The position numbers were made by a program, and so were the translations under genes. Below, in pieces: positions 34,633 through 44,198 of a DNA stretch of 64,000 nucleotides. Source of the stretch: Elusimicrobiota bacterium (GTDB lineage: Bacteria; Elusimicrobiota; Elusimicrobia; UBA1565; UBA9628); the NCBI GenBank assembly GCA_003452935.1, contig DMMY01000027.1, positions 1 to 64,000 on the forward strand, given 5' to 3'. Each line of letters opens with the position of its first letter. The first letter of the stretch is position 1. The notes beneath the pieces are model-generated. The model did no database searches and had not been told where the DNA came from. It was given only the letters and a program-made list of their open reading frames with translations.

Positions 34633-36126
34633 ATGTCCGCCGCATCTCGCCGCATGAAGATACTATTGATCAGTCCGCAGACGCCGGAGACGTTCTGGAG
34701 CTTCAAACACGTCCTCCATCTCGTATCCAAGAAGGCGGTCTTCCCGCCGCTGGGTCTGCTGACCGTGGCCGCCATGCTGCCGGAAGATTGGCAGCTCCGG
34801 GTCGTGGACATGAACGTAACGCGCCTCACGGACGAGGACCTGCGCTGGGCGCAGTACGTGATGATCAGCGCCATGATCGTGCACAAGGAATCGGTGCGCG
34901 GCGTCATGACGAGGTGCGCGGCGCTCGGCAAACGCGTCATCGCCGGCGGCCCGTTGTTCACGACGGGACACGAGGCGTTCGCGGATATCCAGCACTTCGT
35001 CCTGGGCGAAGCCGAGGAGGTGATGCCCGGGCTCGTGGAGGACATGCGCCAAGGCCGCCTGCGGCGAATCTATCAGGCGCCGCGCCGGCCCGATCTCGAA
35101 CGGACCCCCGTGCCGCGCTGGGATCTCGTGAATTTGCGCGATTACGTGATGATGGCGGTGCAGGCTTCGCGCGGCTGTCCGTTTGATTGCGAATTCTGCG
35201 ACATCATCGTGCTCAACGGGCGCGTGCCCCGGACCAAGTCGCCCGAGCAATTCGCCGGCGAGCTGGAAGCGCTTCGCGTTCGAGGCTGGAAAGGGATGGT
35301 CTTCGTCGTCGACGACAACTTCATCGGCGACAAGCGCCGCGCGCGGGCGCTGCTGGGCGCCATGATCGAGTGGCGCCGCCGCACCCGGCCGCAAATGGGC
35401 TTTCTGACCGAGTCGTCGATCAACCTGGCCGACGACCCGCGATTATGCGCGCTGATGGCGGCGGCCGGATTCTCCAGGGTCTTCGTGGGCATCGAGACGC
35501 CTTCGGCCGAGGCGCTGGAGGAATGCCGCAAGCTCCAGAACCGCGGGCGCGACCTGGCCGCCGCGGTGCGCGCGCTGCAGCGGCGCGGGCTGGAGGTCAT
35601 GGGCGGGTTCATCGTGGGGTTTGACTGCGACAAGACGGACATTTTCAAGCGCCAATTCGAGTTCATCCAGCGCACGGGCGTGGTGACGGCGATGGTCGGG
35701 CTGCTCACGGCCCTGCCGCGGACGCGGCTTTGGCGACGGCTCAAGAATGAGGGCCGCCTGGAAACGGAAAGCACCGGGGACAACACGCAGGCCGAGCTGA
35801 ATTTCAAACCGCGGCTGGGCCGGGAATTCCTACAAGCGGGCTATCGCAGGCTGATGCAAGAACTCTACGAGCCGGAAGTCTATTACGCGCGCGTCCGGAC
35901 CTTCCTTGAGAACCACCGGCCCTCCGGGTCGGGCCCGCGCCTGTCGCAAGACGACTTATTGGCGTTCGTGAGATCGCTCTGGCTGCTCGGCATCCGTCAC
36001 CGAGGCCGCGCGTCTTATTGGAGGCTTTTCTGGGGCACGCTGCTTCGGCGTCCGCGCCAGTTCCGTTGCGCGATCCATATGGCGATCCTGGGGCACCACT
36101 TTCGCCGTTTCGCGGAGCAGCTCTGA
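34633..36126 (+). CDS. B12-binding-domain radical SAM protein (DUF4070 type, HpnP-like group)
   Basis: A 497-residue radical SAM enzyme. Residues 8-140 form a Rossmann-type cobalamin-binding domain (KILLISPQTPETFWSF through GGPLFTTGHEAF and LGEAEEVMPGLV). The radical SAM domain carries C182-x3-C186-x2-C189 (RGCPFDCEFCD) for the [4Fe-4S] cluster, followed by VFVVDDNFIGDKRRA and GFIVGFDCD. The C-terminal 130 residues match the DUF4070 layout found with hopanoid C2-methylase HpnP and related methylases of unknown substrate. No hopanoid synthesis genes are in the window, so the substrate is open. Met8 (34654) is an alternative start; the first ATG follows a TATAGT box by 5 bases. Confidence 0.88.
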   Translation: MSAASRRMKILLISPQTPETFWSFKHVLHLVSKKAVFPPLGLLTVAAMLPEDWQLRVVDMNVTRLTDEDLRWAQYVMISAMIVHKESVRGVMTRCAALGKRVIAGGPLFTTGHEAFADIQHFVLGEAEEVMPGLVEDMRQGRLRRIYQAPRRPDLERTPVPRWDLVNLRDYVMMAVQASRGCPFDCEFCDIIVLNGRVPRTKSPEQFAGELEALRVRGWKGMVFVVDDNFIGDKRRARALLGAMIEWRRRTRPQMGFLTESSINLADDPRLCALMAAAGFSRVFVGIETPSAEALEECRKLQNRGRDLAAAVRALQRRGLEVMGGFIVGFDCDKTDIFKRQFEFIQRTGVVTAMVGLLTALPRTRLWRRLKNEGRLETESTGDNTQAELNFKPRLGREFLQAGYRRLMQELYEPEVYYARVRTFLENHRPSGSGPRLSQDDLLAFVRSLWLLGIRHRGRASYWRLFWGTLLRRPRQFRCAIHMAILGHHFRRFAEQL

Positions 36127-36128
36127 CC

Positions 36129-36147
36129 CGGCGGCTTAAAGCCGCCG
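36129..36147. terminator. Hairpin between convergent genes
   Basis: CGGCGGC-TTAAA-GCCGCCG, a 7-bp GC stem lying between the stop of the radical SAM gene and the end of the minus-strand secreted-protein gene. No strong U-tract, but the placement suits a bidirectional terminator. Confidence 0.5.
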
Positions 36148-36154
36148 TCGGACG

Positions 36155-39100
36155 CTACTTCTTGCCGAAAATGTCGTCCTTCTTGCCGCCGTCCCGGCCT
36201 TCGGAGATGCCGTGCAGGGCCTTGATCGTCTCCCGCGTCACGCGCCTGAGCATGACGCGCAAATCCCGCGGAGCGCCGGGACCGAGTTCCTCGAGGATAT
36301 CCGCGCGCGCCCTGGCCATGGCTTTCTCGGCGCGTTCATTGAGGCCATTGAGCCGCGCTATCTCCGCCTCGGTGGGAAGCCGGCCTTCCGTCTCGATCTG
36401 ATTGCGGATGCTGATCGCCTCTTGGTGCATCTCCTTGAGCGACTCAAGACGCCTAGCCTCCCGCCCCAAGGGGTCGGCGATCACCAGCTTGTAGAGTTCG
36501 ACGCGACGCGCCGCCATCTGTTCGTCGATGTCCGAAAGCGAGATGCGCCGGGTGAGCGAATCATGGATATGGAGGAGCTTGGCCAGAGCCTTCTGCTTCC
36601 TGCCGGAAAGGCGGTCGAACTCTTTTTGCGGATCAACCTGCCAGCCCTCGAATCCCAGCAGCTTGACGATGGCTTGTTCCGTCTTTTGAAGCCGTTCCAG
36701 AAGCGGCGCGCGCGCCCCGCGCAAGGCCGCGATCTGCGCCGCAGATGAGCGCAGCTGTGAGATGGGAGAGTCCGGATTGAAGACCAACTCCGGCTTGGCG
36801 CCGCCCTGCGCGACGACGACTTTATGCGTGGCCATCCGCGCGAAAGCGTCGATGATGCTCGGGACTCTGAGAAATTCCAAGGGATGGTTCAGCACCGCCA
36901 GGACTTTTTCCCATAGGCGCATCTCGTTCCAGGGCTTGGTGAAATTGAGGAAGGGCGAGCCCAGGGCCCAATTCCAGATGCGGTAATGGGAGGCCGAATA
37001 TCCGGGCCGTTCGAACATGACGAATCCGAACTGGTCCGGCGCGAACTCATTGAGAAGAAGCCGCCGGGCAAAACCGCGGATGAATTCAACGGCTTTGTCT
37101 CCCGGCGCCTGCGTGCCGGAATCGAAGATCGGGAAGCCCGCCGCTCTCAGGATCTGGGTCACCAGGCTGATGCAATTCGTCAATCCGCCCTGATTAAGGA
37201 AGTCGTAGCTGTCCTTGCCCGTCAAGTGCTGGGCGTTGATGAACGCCGCGGCCTGGCGCATGGCCTGCAAACCGGCCTCGTCGATGTTGCGCAGTGCGAA
37301 ATCCAGCACCGGCCCCACGGCCGTTTCCGACAAGGGATAAGCCTGCCCGGTGGCTCCCGGCAGATACCAGAGCCCATAGAGGTATTCGGCCAGGGTGAGC
37401 TGGCTGCCTTTGCCCAAGCCCCCGGTAAACGAGGCCCCCCGGCGGTCGTTGTACTGCACCGTCCAGACCAAATGTTCCCCGTTCTCCTCTTCCACGGCCA
37501 TTCCAAAATGCCCATAGGCATTAGCGTCCCCCTTCTTATGGGCGCCGTTTCCCGCGCTGAGCAGGAAATGGACGGTGTAGCGCTTGCCCGCCTGGGAAGA
37601 GTCCCGGGGGATGGCTTCGTCAACGGCCTGGCGCACGATAGGCTCGAAATCCTTGACGGCCACGCCGCCCTCGGCTCCGAAATTATCCGGCAACCTGTTC
37701 AACCGAGGAGCCTTGCGCACGGCGTCGGCCAGGTAAGGGTCGCTGCGCAGGCTGATGGCCGAGGCATCGGGGGGATATTCCTTCCCGGTCCAGATGACGG
37801 GCAGGCTCAAATGGTAGCCCTCGCGCTTCATTTGAGCCAGGAGCTCCGCCGCCCGCGGATCGTCCGTGGCCACCACGTCGTCCTCGCTTTGCTCAAGATA
37901 GGCGGCCAAAGCTTGAGCGTCCTTGCGTTTTCGGGCCATCTCCTTGGAATCGGCCTGGCGCGAAAGCCGCATGGAAAGAGCGGAAAGAAGGCTCTTGAAA
38001 AAGCCTATCTCATCGGCCATGGCGTTGTGCTCCTCGCCCAGATCGGCCCGGTGAAGGACCTCAGCCAAGGAGAGCCGAGCGCCCCGCATTCCCGCCGTCG
38101 CGCCGGCCTCGGGCAGAGGTCCTTGCGATGACGTGATATATATCCATTTGCGGTGAGGCAGACGGACGGGGTCGCTTAATTTCGCGGGATCCAGCGAGGC
38201 TCGCGGCATATCCACGCTGACAAAACGGCGGCCCGCGATGCCGAAGGGGATGCTGCGCGCGAAACCCAGGTCGCGCAAGCTGCGGAAGGCCTCGTAGATA
38301 TCGAGATTCGAAGCCAGGACGAAGTCCGCGCGCTCCTCGGTCATACGCTCATTGAGACCCCGCATGGATTCTTCGCTCATGTCCAGGACCCAAGCCTCAT
38401 CCGCCGTTTTTCCCGCCTTCATGGGCAGGACTTTGTCCTTGTGATAGGAAACGATTTCGACGCCGGGATTGTCTTCTTGGACGCGGCGCAGCACGTCGCG
38501 GGTCTTGTCGATGTCACCGGGGGAATCGAACACGAACCACATCTTGCGGATAGGGCCCGGGTCCTTCTGGCGCCGGGTCAGGGCTCCGGTGATATCGCTG
38601 AAATCCGTGCCCGGCGTCCGCGCCAAAACCAGGGCATTATCGGGAAGGGCCGCCGCGGCAACGGGCGTCGCGGCAGCCTGGGGGTCCTTGGCGCCGTCAA
38701 AAAGCTCAGCCTGTTCGTGCCACTGCTTATCATCCGACGCGCCCGAATCCTTCAATCCGGCATTTCCCGCGGCTGGGATTTCAGCCGGCGCTTCCAGGGC
38801 TTCGGGCGGGGAAGCGGGGAGCTCTTCCGCGGCCGGCGCCTGAGAAACTTCCGATGCCGCGGACGCCGGCCGGACGGATTTCCCCACGGCCGGCGCCTCA
38901 ATATCCGAAGGCGCAATGACGGCCGTTTGAAGAGGTCTCGCCGGCAAGGATGATTCAAGCCCCTGAAGAGGAGACGGCGTTATGGATAGAGGCTTGACTT
39001 GATAAAGGGGAGCCAGCCCCGAAACGCCAATGGCTCGAGGACCGCGAAATGAGGCTCTCCGGAAAACCGTCGAGTATTGGGCGAAGGCGGGCATGCCGGA

Positions 39101-39166
39101 GCCCGGCAGCACGGCCAGGCTTAAGAAAGCCGCCCAGATTTGTCGGCGATTCGATTTTCGTCTCAT
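36155..39166 (-). CDS. Large secreted protein with a possible permuted papain-like (DUF4105-like) domain
   Basis: A 1003-residue exported protein. Signal peptide 1-29 (WAAFLSLAVLPGSGMPAFAQ), then an Ala/Pro-rich low-complexity prefix to about 175. Residues 205-345 form an alpha/beta region (KMWFVFDSPGDIDKTRDVL). Residues 525-690 contain YGHFGMAV (His553) and, 110 residues later, YDFLNQGGLTNCISLVTQIL (Cys665). His-before-Cys with an NC motif recalls the circularly permuted NlpC/P60-like fold of DUF4105 and YiiX proteins, so a periplasmic or surface amidase/peptidase is possible. The C-terminal 200 residues are helical and charged, likely coiled-coil. The assignment of the central domain is an inference; overall function is unknown. 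Confidence 0.75.
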   Translation of the reverse strand: MRRKSNRRQIWAAFLSLAVLPGSGMPAFAQYSTVFRRASFRGPRAIGVSGLAPLYQVKPLSITPSPLQGLESSLPARPLQTAVIAPSDIEAPAVGKSVRPASAASEVSQAPAAEELPASPPEALEAPAEIPAAGNAGLKDSGASDDKQWHEQAELFDGAKDPQAAATPVAAAALPDNALVLARTPGTDFSDITGALTRRQKDPGPIRKMWFVFDSPGDIDKTRDVLRRVQEDNPGVEIVSYHKDKVLPMKAGKTADEAWVLDMSEESMRGLNERMTEERADFVLASNLDIYEAFRSLRDLGFARSIPFGIAGRRFVSVDMPRASLDPAKLSDPVRLPHRKWIYITSSQGPLPEAGATAGMRGARLSLAEVLHRADLGEEHNAMADEIGFFKSLLSALSMRLSRQADSKEMARKRKDAQALAAYLEQSEDDVVATDDPRAAELLAQMKREGYHLSLPVIWTGKEYPPDASAISLRSDPYLADAVRKAPRLNRLPDNFGAEGGVAVKDFEPIVRQAVDEAIPRDSSQAGKRYTVHFLLSAGNGAHKKGDANAYGHFGMAVEEENGEHLVWTVQYNDRRGASFTGGLGKGSQLTLAEYLYGLWYLPGATGQAYPLSETAVGPVLDFALRNIDEAGLQAMRQAAAFINAQHLTGKDSYDFLNQGGLTNCISLVTQILRAAGFPIFDSGTQAPGDKAVEFIRGFARRLLLNEFAPDQFGFVMFERPGYSASHYRIWNWALGSPFLNFTKPWNEMRLWEKVLAVLNHPLEFLRVPSIIDAFARMATHKVVVAQGGAKPELVFNPDSPISQLRSSAAQIAALRGARAPLLERLQKTEQAIVKLLGFEGWQVDPQKEFDRLSGRKQKALAKLLHIHDSLTRRISLSDIDEQMAARRVELYKLVIADPLGREARRLESLKEMHQEAISIRNQIETEGRLPTEAEIARLNGLNERAEKAMARARADILEELGPGAPRDLRVMLRRVTRETIKALHGISEGRDGGKKDDIFGKK

Positions 39167-39221
39167 TTAAAATCCCTCTTCAAAGACATGAGTCCTCGGA
39201 CAGATTCCATCTTGAGCCAAC

Positions 39222-39247
39222 GAGCCGGCATCTTGCGATGCCGGCTC
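39222..39247 (-). terminator. Strong hairpin downstream of the 39265 gene
   Basis: GAGCCGGCATC-TTGC-GATGCCGGCTC, a perfect 11-bp stem, 17 bases after the stop codon of the minus-strand gene ending at 39265. It lacks a long U-tract. Confidence 0.6.
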
Positions 39248-39264
39248 CTCGCCAAGGACGGCTG

Positions 39265-41103
39265 TCAATTCCCGAGCAATCCCTCAAGCCAGCCGAACAA
39301 GCCGAGCTTCGATATCTTGACCCAGTTTGAAACCGGGCCGATAGTCTCGATCTGGCGGATCTGCTCTTTCAAGAAATCGACATCGCTGTCATGCTCCTTG
39401 GCCCCGTACTTCTTGGCGGTAGGCTTGATCAGATGGCGGATGGCCAGTTCGACGAACCGTTCCCGGTCGGCTGGAACGGCCAGGTATTCCTTGATCAAGC
39501 GCAATTCCCGGGCCGAACCGGCGAACAGGAAAGGGTGCTCCCACGAATGTCCTGCGTAACCTGTCCACTTCGCGGCCGCCAAGCTCTGGAAGATACTCCA
39601 ATCCAGGAGTTTCGGGATATCGGGCCGGAAGGAAAGGAACCGCGCGGTGGCCTTGTCCATGTCGGCCGCGCCGAGGACATACTGCCACGCATCCACGAAG
39701 CCCTGCTTTCTTACGAGCAAAGGCTTTCTCTTATTCTCTCCGGGGAATTTAAGCTTCGCGGCGGAGCCGGCGGTCGAGGCGGACTCGAGCATGGAGGCCA
39801 GGGCCTCGGCGGCATAGCCGATATGCAGCATGCGCGCGTCAAACAGCCTCTCAAACACATTCCTGGAATCGACTTCCAGGAGAGAGGCCACGACCGGGCG
39901 CTTAAGCAGGCCGTCCAGGAAGCGTTTGCTCAGACGCGCCTGAAAGGCCCATCGGCCGCGGGCGAAATAATCATATTTATATGGGCCCTTGGTGTCTCCA
40001 TAGTAAGGGGTGATGGCCCGGATTTCATCGAGCGCGTTATAAAATCCGTCGATTGTGTCGGGCCCGTCAGCCTGTTTCTCCCAACGCGCCACGATGGCCT
40101 CGAGCGAGTCCATGGCCCTAAGAGCGCGCTCGAAGGCCGGCCGGCCGCCCCCTAACTCCTCATTAATATAGTCGGGATGATTCCTCAGCCAGAAATTCAG
40201 TTCCGCGCGATCGTACGGGATATAATCGGCCAATTGATATCCAGAAACGAAGTTGATAGGTCTCTGGAATGCTTGGACCATTCTCCGGTGCTTCTCGACC
40301 AGGCCCTTATCCGTATTGATGATCGCGATGACATCAGCGTTTTCCTTCTGGAAGCGCTCGAATTCAGCGACGGCCTCGATCAGCACGTCCTTGATGGACC
40401 GATAAACCTCTTCCGCGTTGGCGATGCTTTCCTCGGTCACATAGTCGGAACTCGGCATGCTTTTCCCGGGGATGGCGGGCACCGATTCCATGACGCGCTC
40501 GCGAGTCCCTTCAGCCTTTCTGATCTGATCCTGGAGCCCGGAAAAGTAATGGGCAATGGCTCTCTTCATCGCCGTCGTCAGTCCGCCCGCATTAGCCGGC
40601 TTCAAGAGCGCGGCCTGGTCCGCGGCCGTTCCGGCCGCTGACGTCGGCGTCGCGTCCTGCGCCGGGGCGGCCTTGGGCTCGGCGGCGTCGAACCGGACGC
40701 TGCCCTCGGCTGACGCGGCTTCAAGGGATTCTGCCGCGGCCTGAGCTTCGGCGCCAGCGCCCTCGACCACGGCTTTCTCGGCGAAAATCTGAGCCGGCGT
40801 CTGCCGCGGCGCCATACCGGTCTGCGCCGCTTCGGGCAGAGCCGCGGCTTGAGCCGGCAAGGCACGGGCAGGCAAGGCCAGGCCCGGGGCCGCGCCCGGA
40901 GCGAGTCCGGTCAGCGCCGGGGCGGAGAGGGCGCTCAGGCCGCGGCCCAGGGGAACGACGGCCGCTGAAAGCCCCGGAATGACGGCTGTTTGCCGTCCGC
41001 CCTTGAACATTGAACCGCGCATCGGCGCCGCTGAAGCGGCGCCCAGATTGGCGAGGGCAAGGAGCGCGAAGGCCGCGCAACCCGCCTGCATTGACTGTTT
41101 CAT
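39265..41103 (-). CDS. Secreted protein of unknown function with low-complexity prefix
   Basis: A 612-residue exported protein. The signal peptide (CAAFALLALANLGAASA) is followed by an Ala/Pro/Leu-rich prefix to about residue 165. The mature domain from about 175 is mostly alpha-helical, with many Tyr/Trp/Arg-containing segments (FVSGYQLADYIPYDRAELNF, YKYDYFARGRWAFQARLS) and no TM helix. I do not recognise a family. The ATG at 41103 is preferred over one five codons upstream because GGAGG lies 8 bases before it. It is divergent from the 41367 membrane-protein gene and followed by another secreted giant, so the three may form one surface system. Confidence 0.75.
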   Translation of the reverse strand: MKQSMQAGCAAFALLALANLGAASAAPMRGSMFKGGRQTAVIPGLSAAVVPLGRGLSALSAPALTGLAPGAAPGLALPARALPAQAAALPEAAQTGMAPRQTPAQIFAEKAVVEGAGAEAQAAAESLEAASAEGSVRFDAAEPKAAPAQDATPTSAAGTAADQAALLKPANAGGLTTAMKRAIAHYFSGLQDQIRKAEGTRERVMESVPAIPGKSMPSSDYVTEESIANAEEVYRSIKDVLIEAVAEFERFQKENADVIAIINTDKGLVEKHRRMVQAFQRPINFVSGYQLADYIPYDRAELNFWLRNHPDYINEELGGGRPAFERALRAMDSLEAIVARWEKQADGPDTIDGFYNALDEIRAITPYYGDTKGPYKYDYFARGRWAFQARLSKRFLDGLLKRPVVASLLEVDSRNVFERLFDARMLHIGYAAEALASMLESASTAGSAAKLKFPGENKRKPLLVRKQGFVDAWQYVLGAADMDKATARFLSFRPDIPKLLDWSIFQSLAAAKWTGYAGHSWEHPFLFAGSARELRLIKEYLAVPADRERFVELAIRHLIKPTAKKYGAKEHDSDVDFLKEQIRQIETIGPVSNWVKISKLGLFGWLEGLLGN

Positions 41104-41181
41104 CGATTGAGCCTCCATCGAGGGCGCCGTTAAAGCCGCCGCTCCATGATGACGATTCTATCAGAACTGTTCCTGGACCCC

Positions 41182-41292
41182 CCTAGGCCAAATGGCCCGA
41201 AATCGAAAAATCTTCGGGACTACGGCCTTTTGCCCGGAAGACCTACGAAAATCCCGGTCCTTTGTCTTGACACTCCAGACCCAAAGGACCTA
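41182..41292. promoter_or_regulatory. TAGGTC/CCTAGG motif cluster in a divergent intergenic region
   Basis: Contains CCTAGG (41182-41187), AGACCTACG (41240-41248), GGTCCTTTG (41256-41264) and CAAAGGACCTA (41282-41292, the reverse complement of TAGGTCCTTTG). A TTGACA at 41267-41272 is embedded in it. It separates two divergent genes for exported proteins. Confidence 0.45.
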
Positions 41293-41366
41293 TTTCCCAT
41301 GACAAGCAGGTTGTATAGGATATGCGACGCATCTTGCAGCACGTAAGATATATGGAGGAAGGTAAA

Positions 41367-44105
41367 ATGTCCCAGAAAGCCAGCAACGCGTTAAAAGCCG
41401 CGCTATCATCGTCCTTGGCGCTGCTCCTTACAGCCCTATGTCCCGGCGTGAATGCCTACGCCGCCGCGTCGCGGGCGATCATGCAGCACGGCAAAACCCC
41501 CATGAGCCAGGCCGCGTTCCGCCTCGCCGCTCCGATTGGCCAAGCTGCGTTGACGCCGTTGCAAAACACGGCAGGATTGAAGCTGACCGGGTCCACTTCA
41601 CTGTCCCACGCTCCGTCGCTAGTCGCGCCCAAGGCGAACGCCGCGGCGGCCTCCGCCGTGAATCCGAAGATCGACGCGACGCTTCCGGCCGCCGATAAGG
41701 GGCAGACTCCGCAGGCGGAACCGGCGGCTTCACCGGCCGCCGCCCCCGCGGGCATCGGCCAGGTCGAGAAGATTGCCGAGGAAGTGACGCAAGCCATCGA
41801 ATCCGCTGGTCCCGTTTCCAAGGCCAGCGAGGAAAAGGCGGTCGGCCTGAGCTCCGAACTCGACAAAGCGATCAAGATCGGCCGCGACGCGGCGGCAAAA
41901 CCGGAGCAGGCCCCCGTCCCCGCCGATCCGATATTAAAGGAAAGCCTCGGGACGTCCAAGCCGATATCGCTCAAAGAGCCCGCGGCCCCGGCGCAGGACC
42001 CGGCAACCGACGTCCCCGCGGCGAATCCCGAGCCTTCGACCCGGGATCAGCAAGCCGAACAGCCGCAAGAATCCCACGACCTGACCTGGAAAGGATTGGC
42101 CATGGGGTTGGCCGGGGCCGTTGTTTCCGTTATCGGCAAGACCATCCCGCTGAGCTTCATTGTTTACCGTTACATGCCGCGCATTATCGCCGACTCCTAC
42201 AAGGCTTTGTATAAAACCGGCCAAATCGGACGCAACTACAAGACGTTGATCGGAATCCTGATCGTTCCGACATCCATCCTGGTTGCCGCCCTGGTTCCCG
42301 TAGCCGTCGCCGCTTACAGTCTCTTCGCCGGCTTCAAGCAAACGGTCGATTCCGGGATCAAAAATGTCTTCAAGGACGTCGTCTCGGATATTAAAAATGC
42401 CAGCCAACTCATACCAAAGTATCTGGCCAAGGCCGAGGATTACATCCGCAACGACAAGGGAGAAGGGCCCCGCACGGACATTTCCTTCAAGGCCCTGGCG
42501 CGGGGAGTGTCCGGAGGAATAATCGGGCTGATCCTCATAGGTCTTGGGGCGACCGGCATCACTTATGCGCGCCTTCCGGAGATGATATTCACCTTCTACG
42601 CGAAATTATTCAAGACCCAGGACATCGGCAAGGTGACCAAAACCGGATATATCCTCCTTTCTTTGGTCGCCATCCCCCTATCCCTCGTTCTGGTGCCGCT
42701 TGGCGCGGTTCTCAGCGGCCTCTTCATCGGAGCCAAAACCGGGAACAAAGACGGCATGAAAGCCGTCGTGATCAAAGCAAAGGAAGAGCTGCTGACTTTT
42801 AATAAGTACCTGAGCAAGGAACTTGATGAATTATGGGGAGACGGGGCAGCGCATCTGGCCGGCGAGCCGAAAGACATCGCCAAAATGATGCGTCACAAAG
42901 CCCTGGCCAGCGCGGTCGCGGGCGCGCTGCTGGGCCTGCCCGCGGGCGCCTTCCTCGGAACGATGGGAGGGGCTATCGGAGCCCTCATCGGCGCCGGGGT
43001 CGCCGTTTCAGGCGCGATCCTGGGCATTGCGCTGGGCGGCTATCTAGGGATGCGCGTCGGCTATAAGATCGGATTCGGGAAAGACATATTGGGATTATTC
43101 ATCACCATAGGCGCTGCCGCCTTGGGAGCGGCGCTGGGAGCGGAGGGCGGATTCTGGGGCGGCATGATCCTCGGAGCATTGGCCGGCAGCGCCGGCGGGG
43201 TCTGGGGGTCATTGGCCGGAGCCGTGGCGTTCGCCCCGATCGGAGCGCTGCTTTTGGCCGCGCTCGCGGTCGGCTTTGAATTCCTGATGCATCCCGACTA
43301 CTATAAAGCGCTGAAGGCCGCGCAAAAGAAATCCGACGCGCCTTCGTCCATGCTTTTCTCCGAAAATGCCGCTGCCCCGGCCCCGGAAGATATTCCCATG
43401 CGGATGGACCCGAACAAGATAGCTCCGGCCCTTGCGCGCGTCCTGCGGCTTCATCAGAAATACAACGTGATGATTTCCTTCCGCTCCGGTCTTTCTCCGG
43501 CGGACAAGGAGGACTTCATGTTCCACCTCTCGCTCCTGACCCACGGCGCGGTGGCCGACGATGAAGCGGCGCAGATAGTCTCCGTCCAGGACATCAGCGG
43601 CGGCAACGTGGCCGCGCTTTCCATGCTGGCCTCAGTCGCGTTCATCGCGGAGCTCGGCCCGGCGAACAACGCGCACTCCATCGCGGGGTGGCTGGACGGG
43701 AACAGCCACAATCATGCCGCCATGGACCCGAAAGGCTCCGGCTTCAAATACGTCCTTTACGCGACCCTGGTCAAAGATAAAGAAACGCTTTATCTGCAGG
43801 CGTTCGCGCCTCGCAAGCTGGACTACCTGGCTGATTTCCGGACCACCCCGAAATTCGCGCAGGAAGATCTTTCCTCCTTGCGCAGCGACCAGGGACTTCC
43901 TTACACGGTCGCTTTCGAGACCTACTCCCCGGAGGCAGCGCCCAAGACCAACATGCTGGTGGTGGAGTTCGATTCCGCGGGGATGTTCCGTTTCGCCATC
44001 GTTCCCAACTTCCCGACGACCGAGATCAAGAACGGAAAATTCAAGCCTTATGTCCCATCCGACGCGGACAACGGCGCTTGGTCTCCCTGGATCGAGGTCC
44101 AGTAG
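41367..44105 (+). CDS. Large exported multi-pass membrane protein with duplicated module, unknown function
   Basis: A 912-residue protein. Signal-like segment 8-33 (LKAALSSSLALLLTALCPGV), Ala/Pro-rich prefix to about 235, then two related membrane modules: residues 242-360 (GLAMGLAGAVVSVIGKTIPL, YMPRIIADSYKALYKTGQIG) and 375-490 (ALARGVSGGIIGLILIGLGA, RLPEMIFTFYAKLFKTQDIG). A Gly/Ala-rich glycine-zipper stretch follows at 510-640, then a soluble C-terminal domain from 690 that begins MRMDPNKIAPALARVLRLHQ. No known family was recognised. GGAGG upstream of the ATG at 41367 decides the start over an earlier ATG. Glycine-zipper helices suggest oligomerisation or pore formation. Confidence 0.78.
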   Translation: MSQKASNALKAALSSSLALLLTALCPGVNAYAAASRAIMQHGKTPMSQAAFRLAAPIGQAALTPLQNTAGLKLTGSTSLSHAPSLVAPKANAAAASAVNPKIDATLPAADKGQTPQAEPAASPAAAPAGIGQVEKIAEEVTQAIESAGPVSKASEEKAVGLSSELDKAIKIGRDAAAKPEQAPVPADPILKESLGTSKPISLKEPAAPAQDPATDVPAANPEPSTRDQQAEQPQESHDLTWKGLAMGLAGAVVSVIGKTIPLSFIVYRYMPRIIADSYKALYKTGQIGRNYKTLIGILIVPTSILVAALVPVAVAAYSLFAGFKQTVDSGIKNVFKDVVSDIKNASQLIPKYLAKAEDYIRNDKGEGPRTDISFKALARGVSGGIIGLILIGLGATGITYARLPEMIFTFYAKLFKTQDIGKVTKTGYILLSLVAIPLSLVLVPLGAVLSGLFIGAKTGNKDGMKAVVIKAKEELLTFNKYLSKELDELWGDGAAHLAGEPKDIAKMMRHKALASAVAGALLGLPAGAFLGTMGGAIGALIGAGVAVSGAILGIALGGYLGMRVGYKIGFGKDILGLFITIGAAALGAALGAEGGFWGGMILGALAGSAGGVWGSLAGAVAFAPIGALLLAALAVGFEFLMHPDYYKALKAAQKKSDAPSSMLFSENAAAPAPEDIPMRMDPNKIAPALARVLRLHQKYNVMISFRSGLSPADKEDFMFHLSLLTHGAVADDEAAQIVSVQDISGGNVAALSMLASVAFIAELGPANNAHSIAGWLDGNSHNHAAMDPKGSGFKYVLYATLVKDKETLYLQAFAPRKLDYLADFRTTPKFAQEDLSSLRSDQGLPYTVAFETYSPEAAPKTNMLVVEFDSAGMFRFAIVPNFPTTEIKNGKFKPYVPSDADNGAWSPWIEVQ

Positions 44106-44146
44106 CGCCTCGCCCGGCCGTCGGGCCGGGTCATTATTCCGCACGC

Positions 44147-44179
44147 AAAGCCCGGGCCCTCGTCAGGGGTCCGGGCTTT
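44147..44179. terminator. Bidirectional terminator hairpin
   Basis: AAAGCCCGG (44147-44155) pairs with CCGGGCTTT (44171-44179), with further CCC/GGG pairing inside. The A-rich and T-rich ends supply short U-tracts on both strands. It lies between convergent genes. Confidence 0.75.
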
Positions 44180-44198
44180 GTATGGCCGGCAACGCCTG

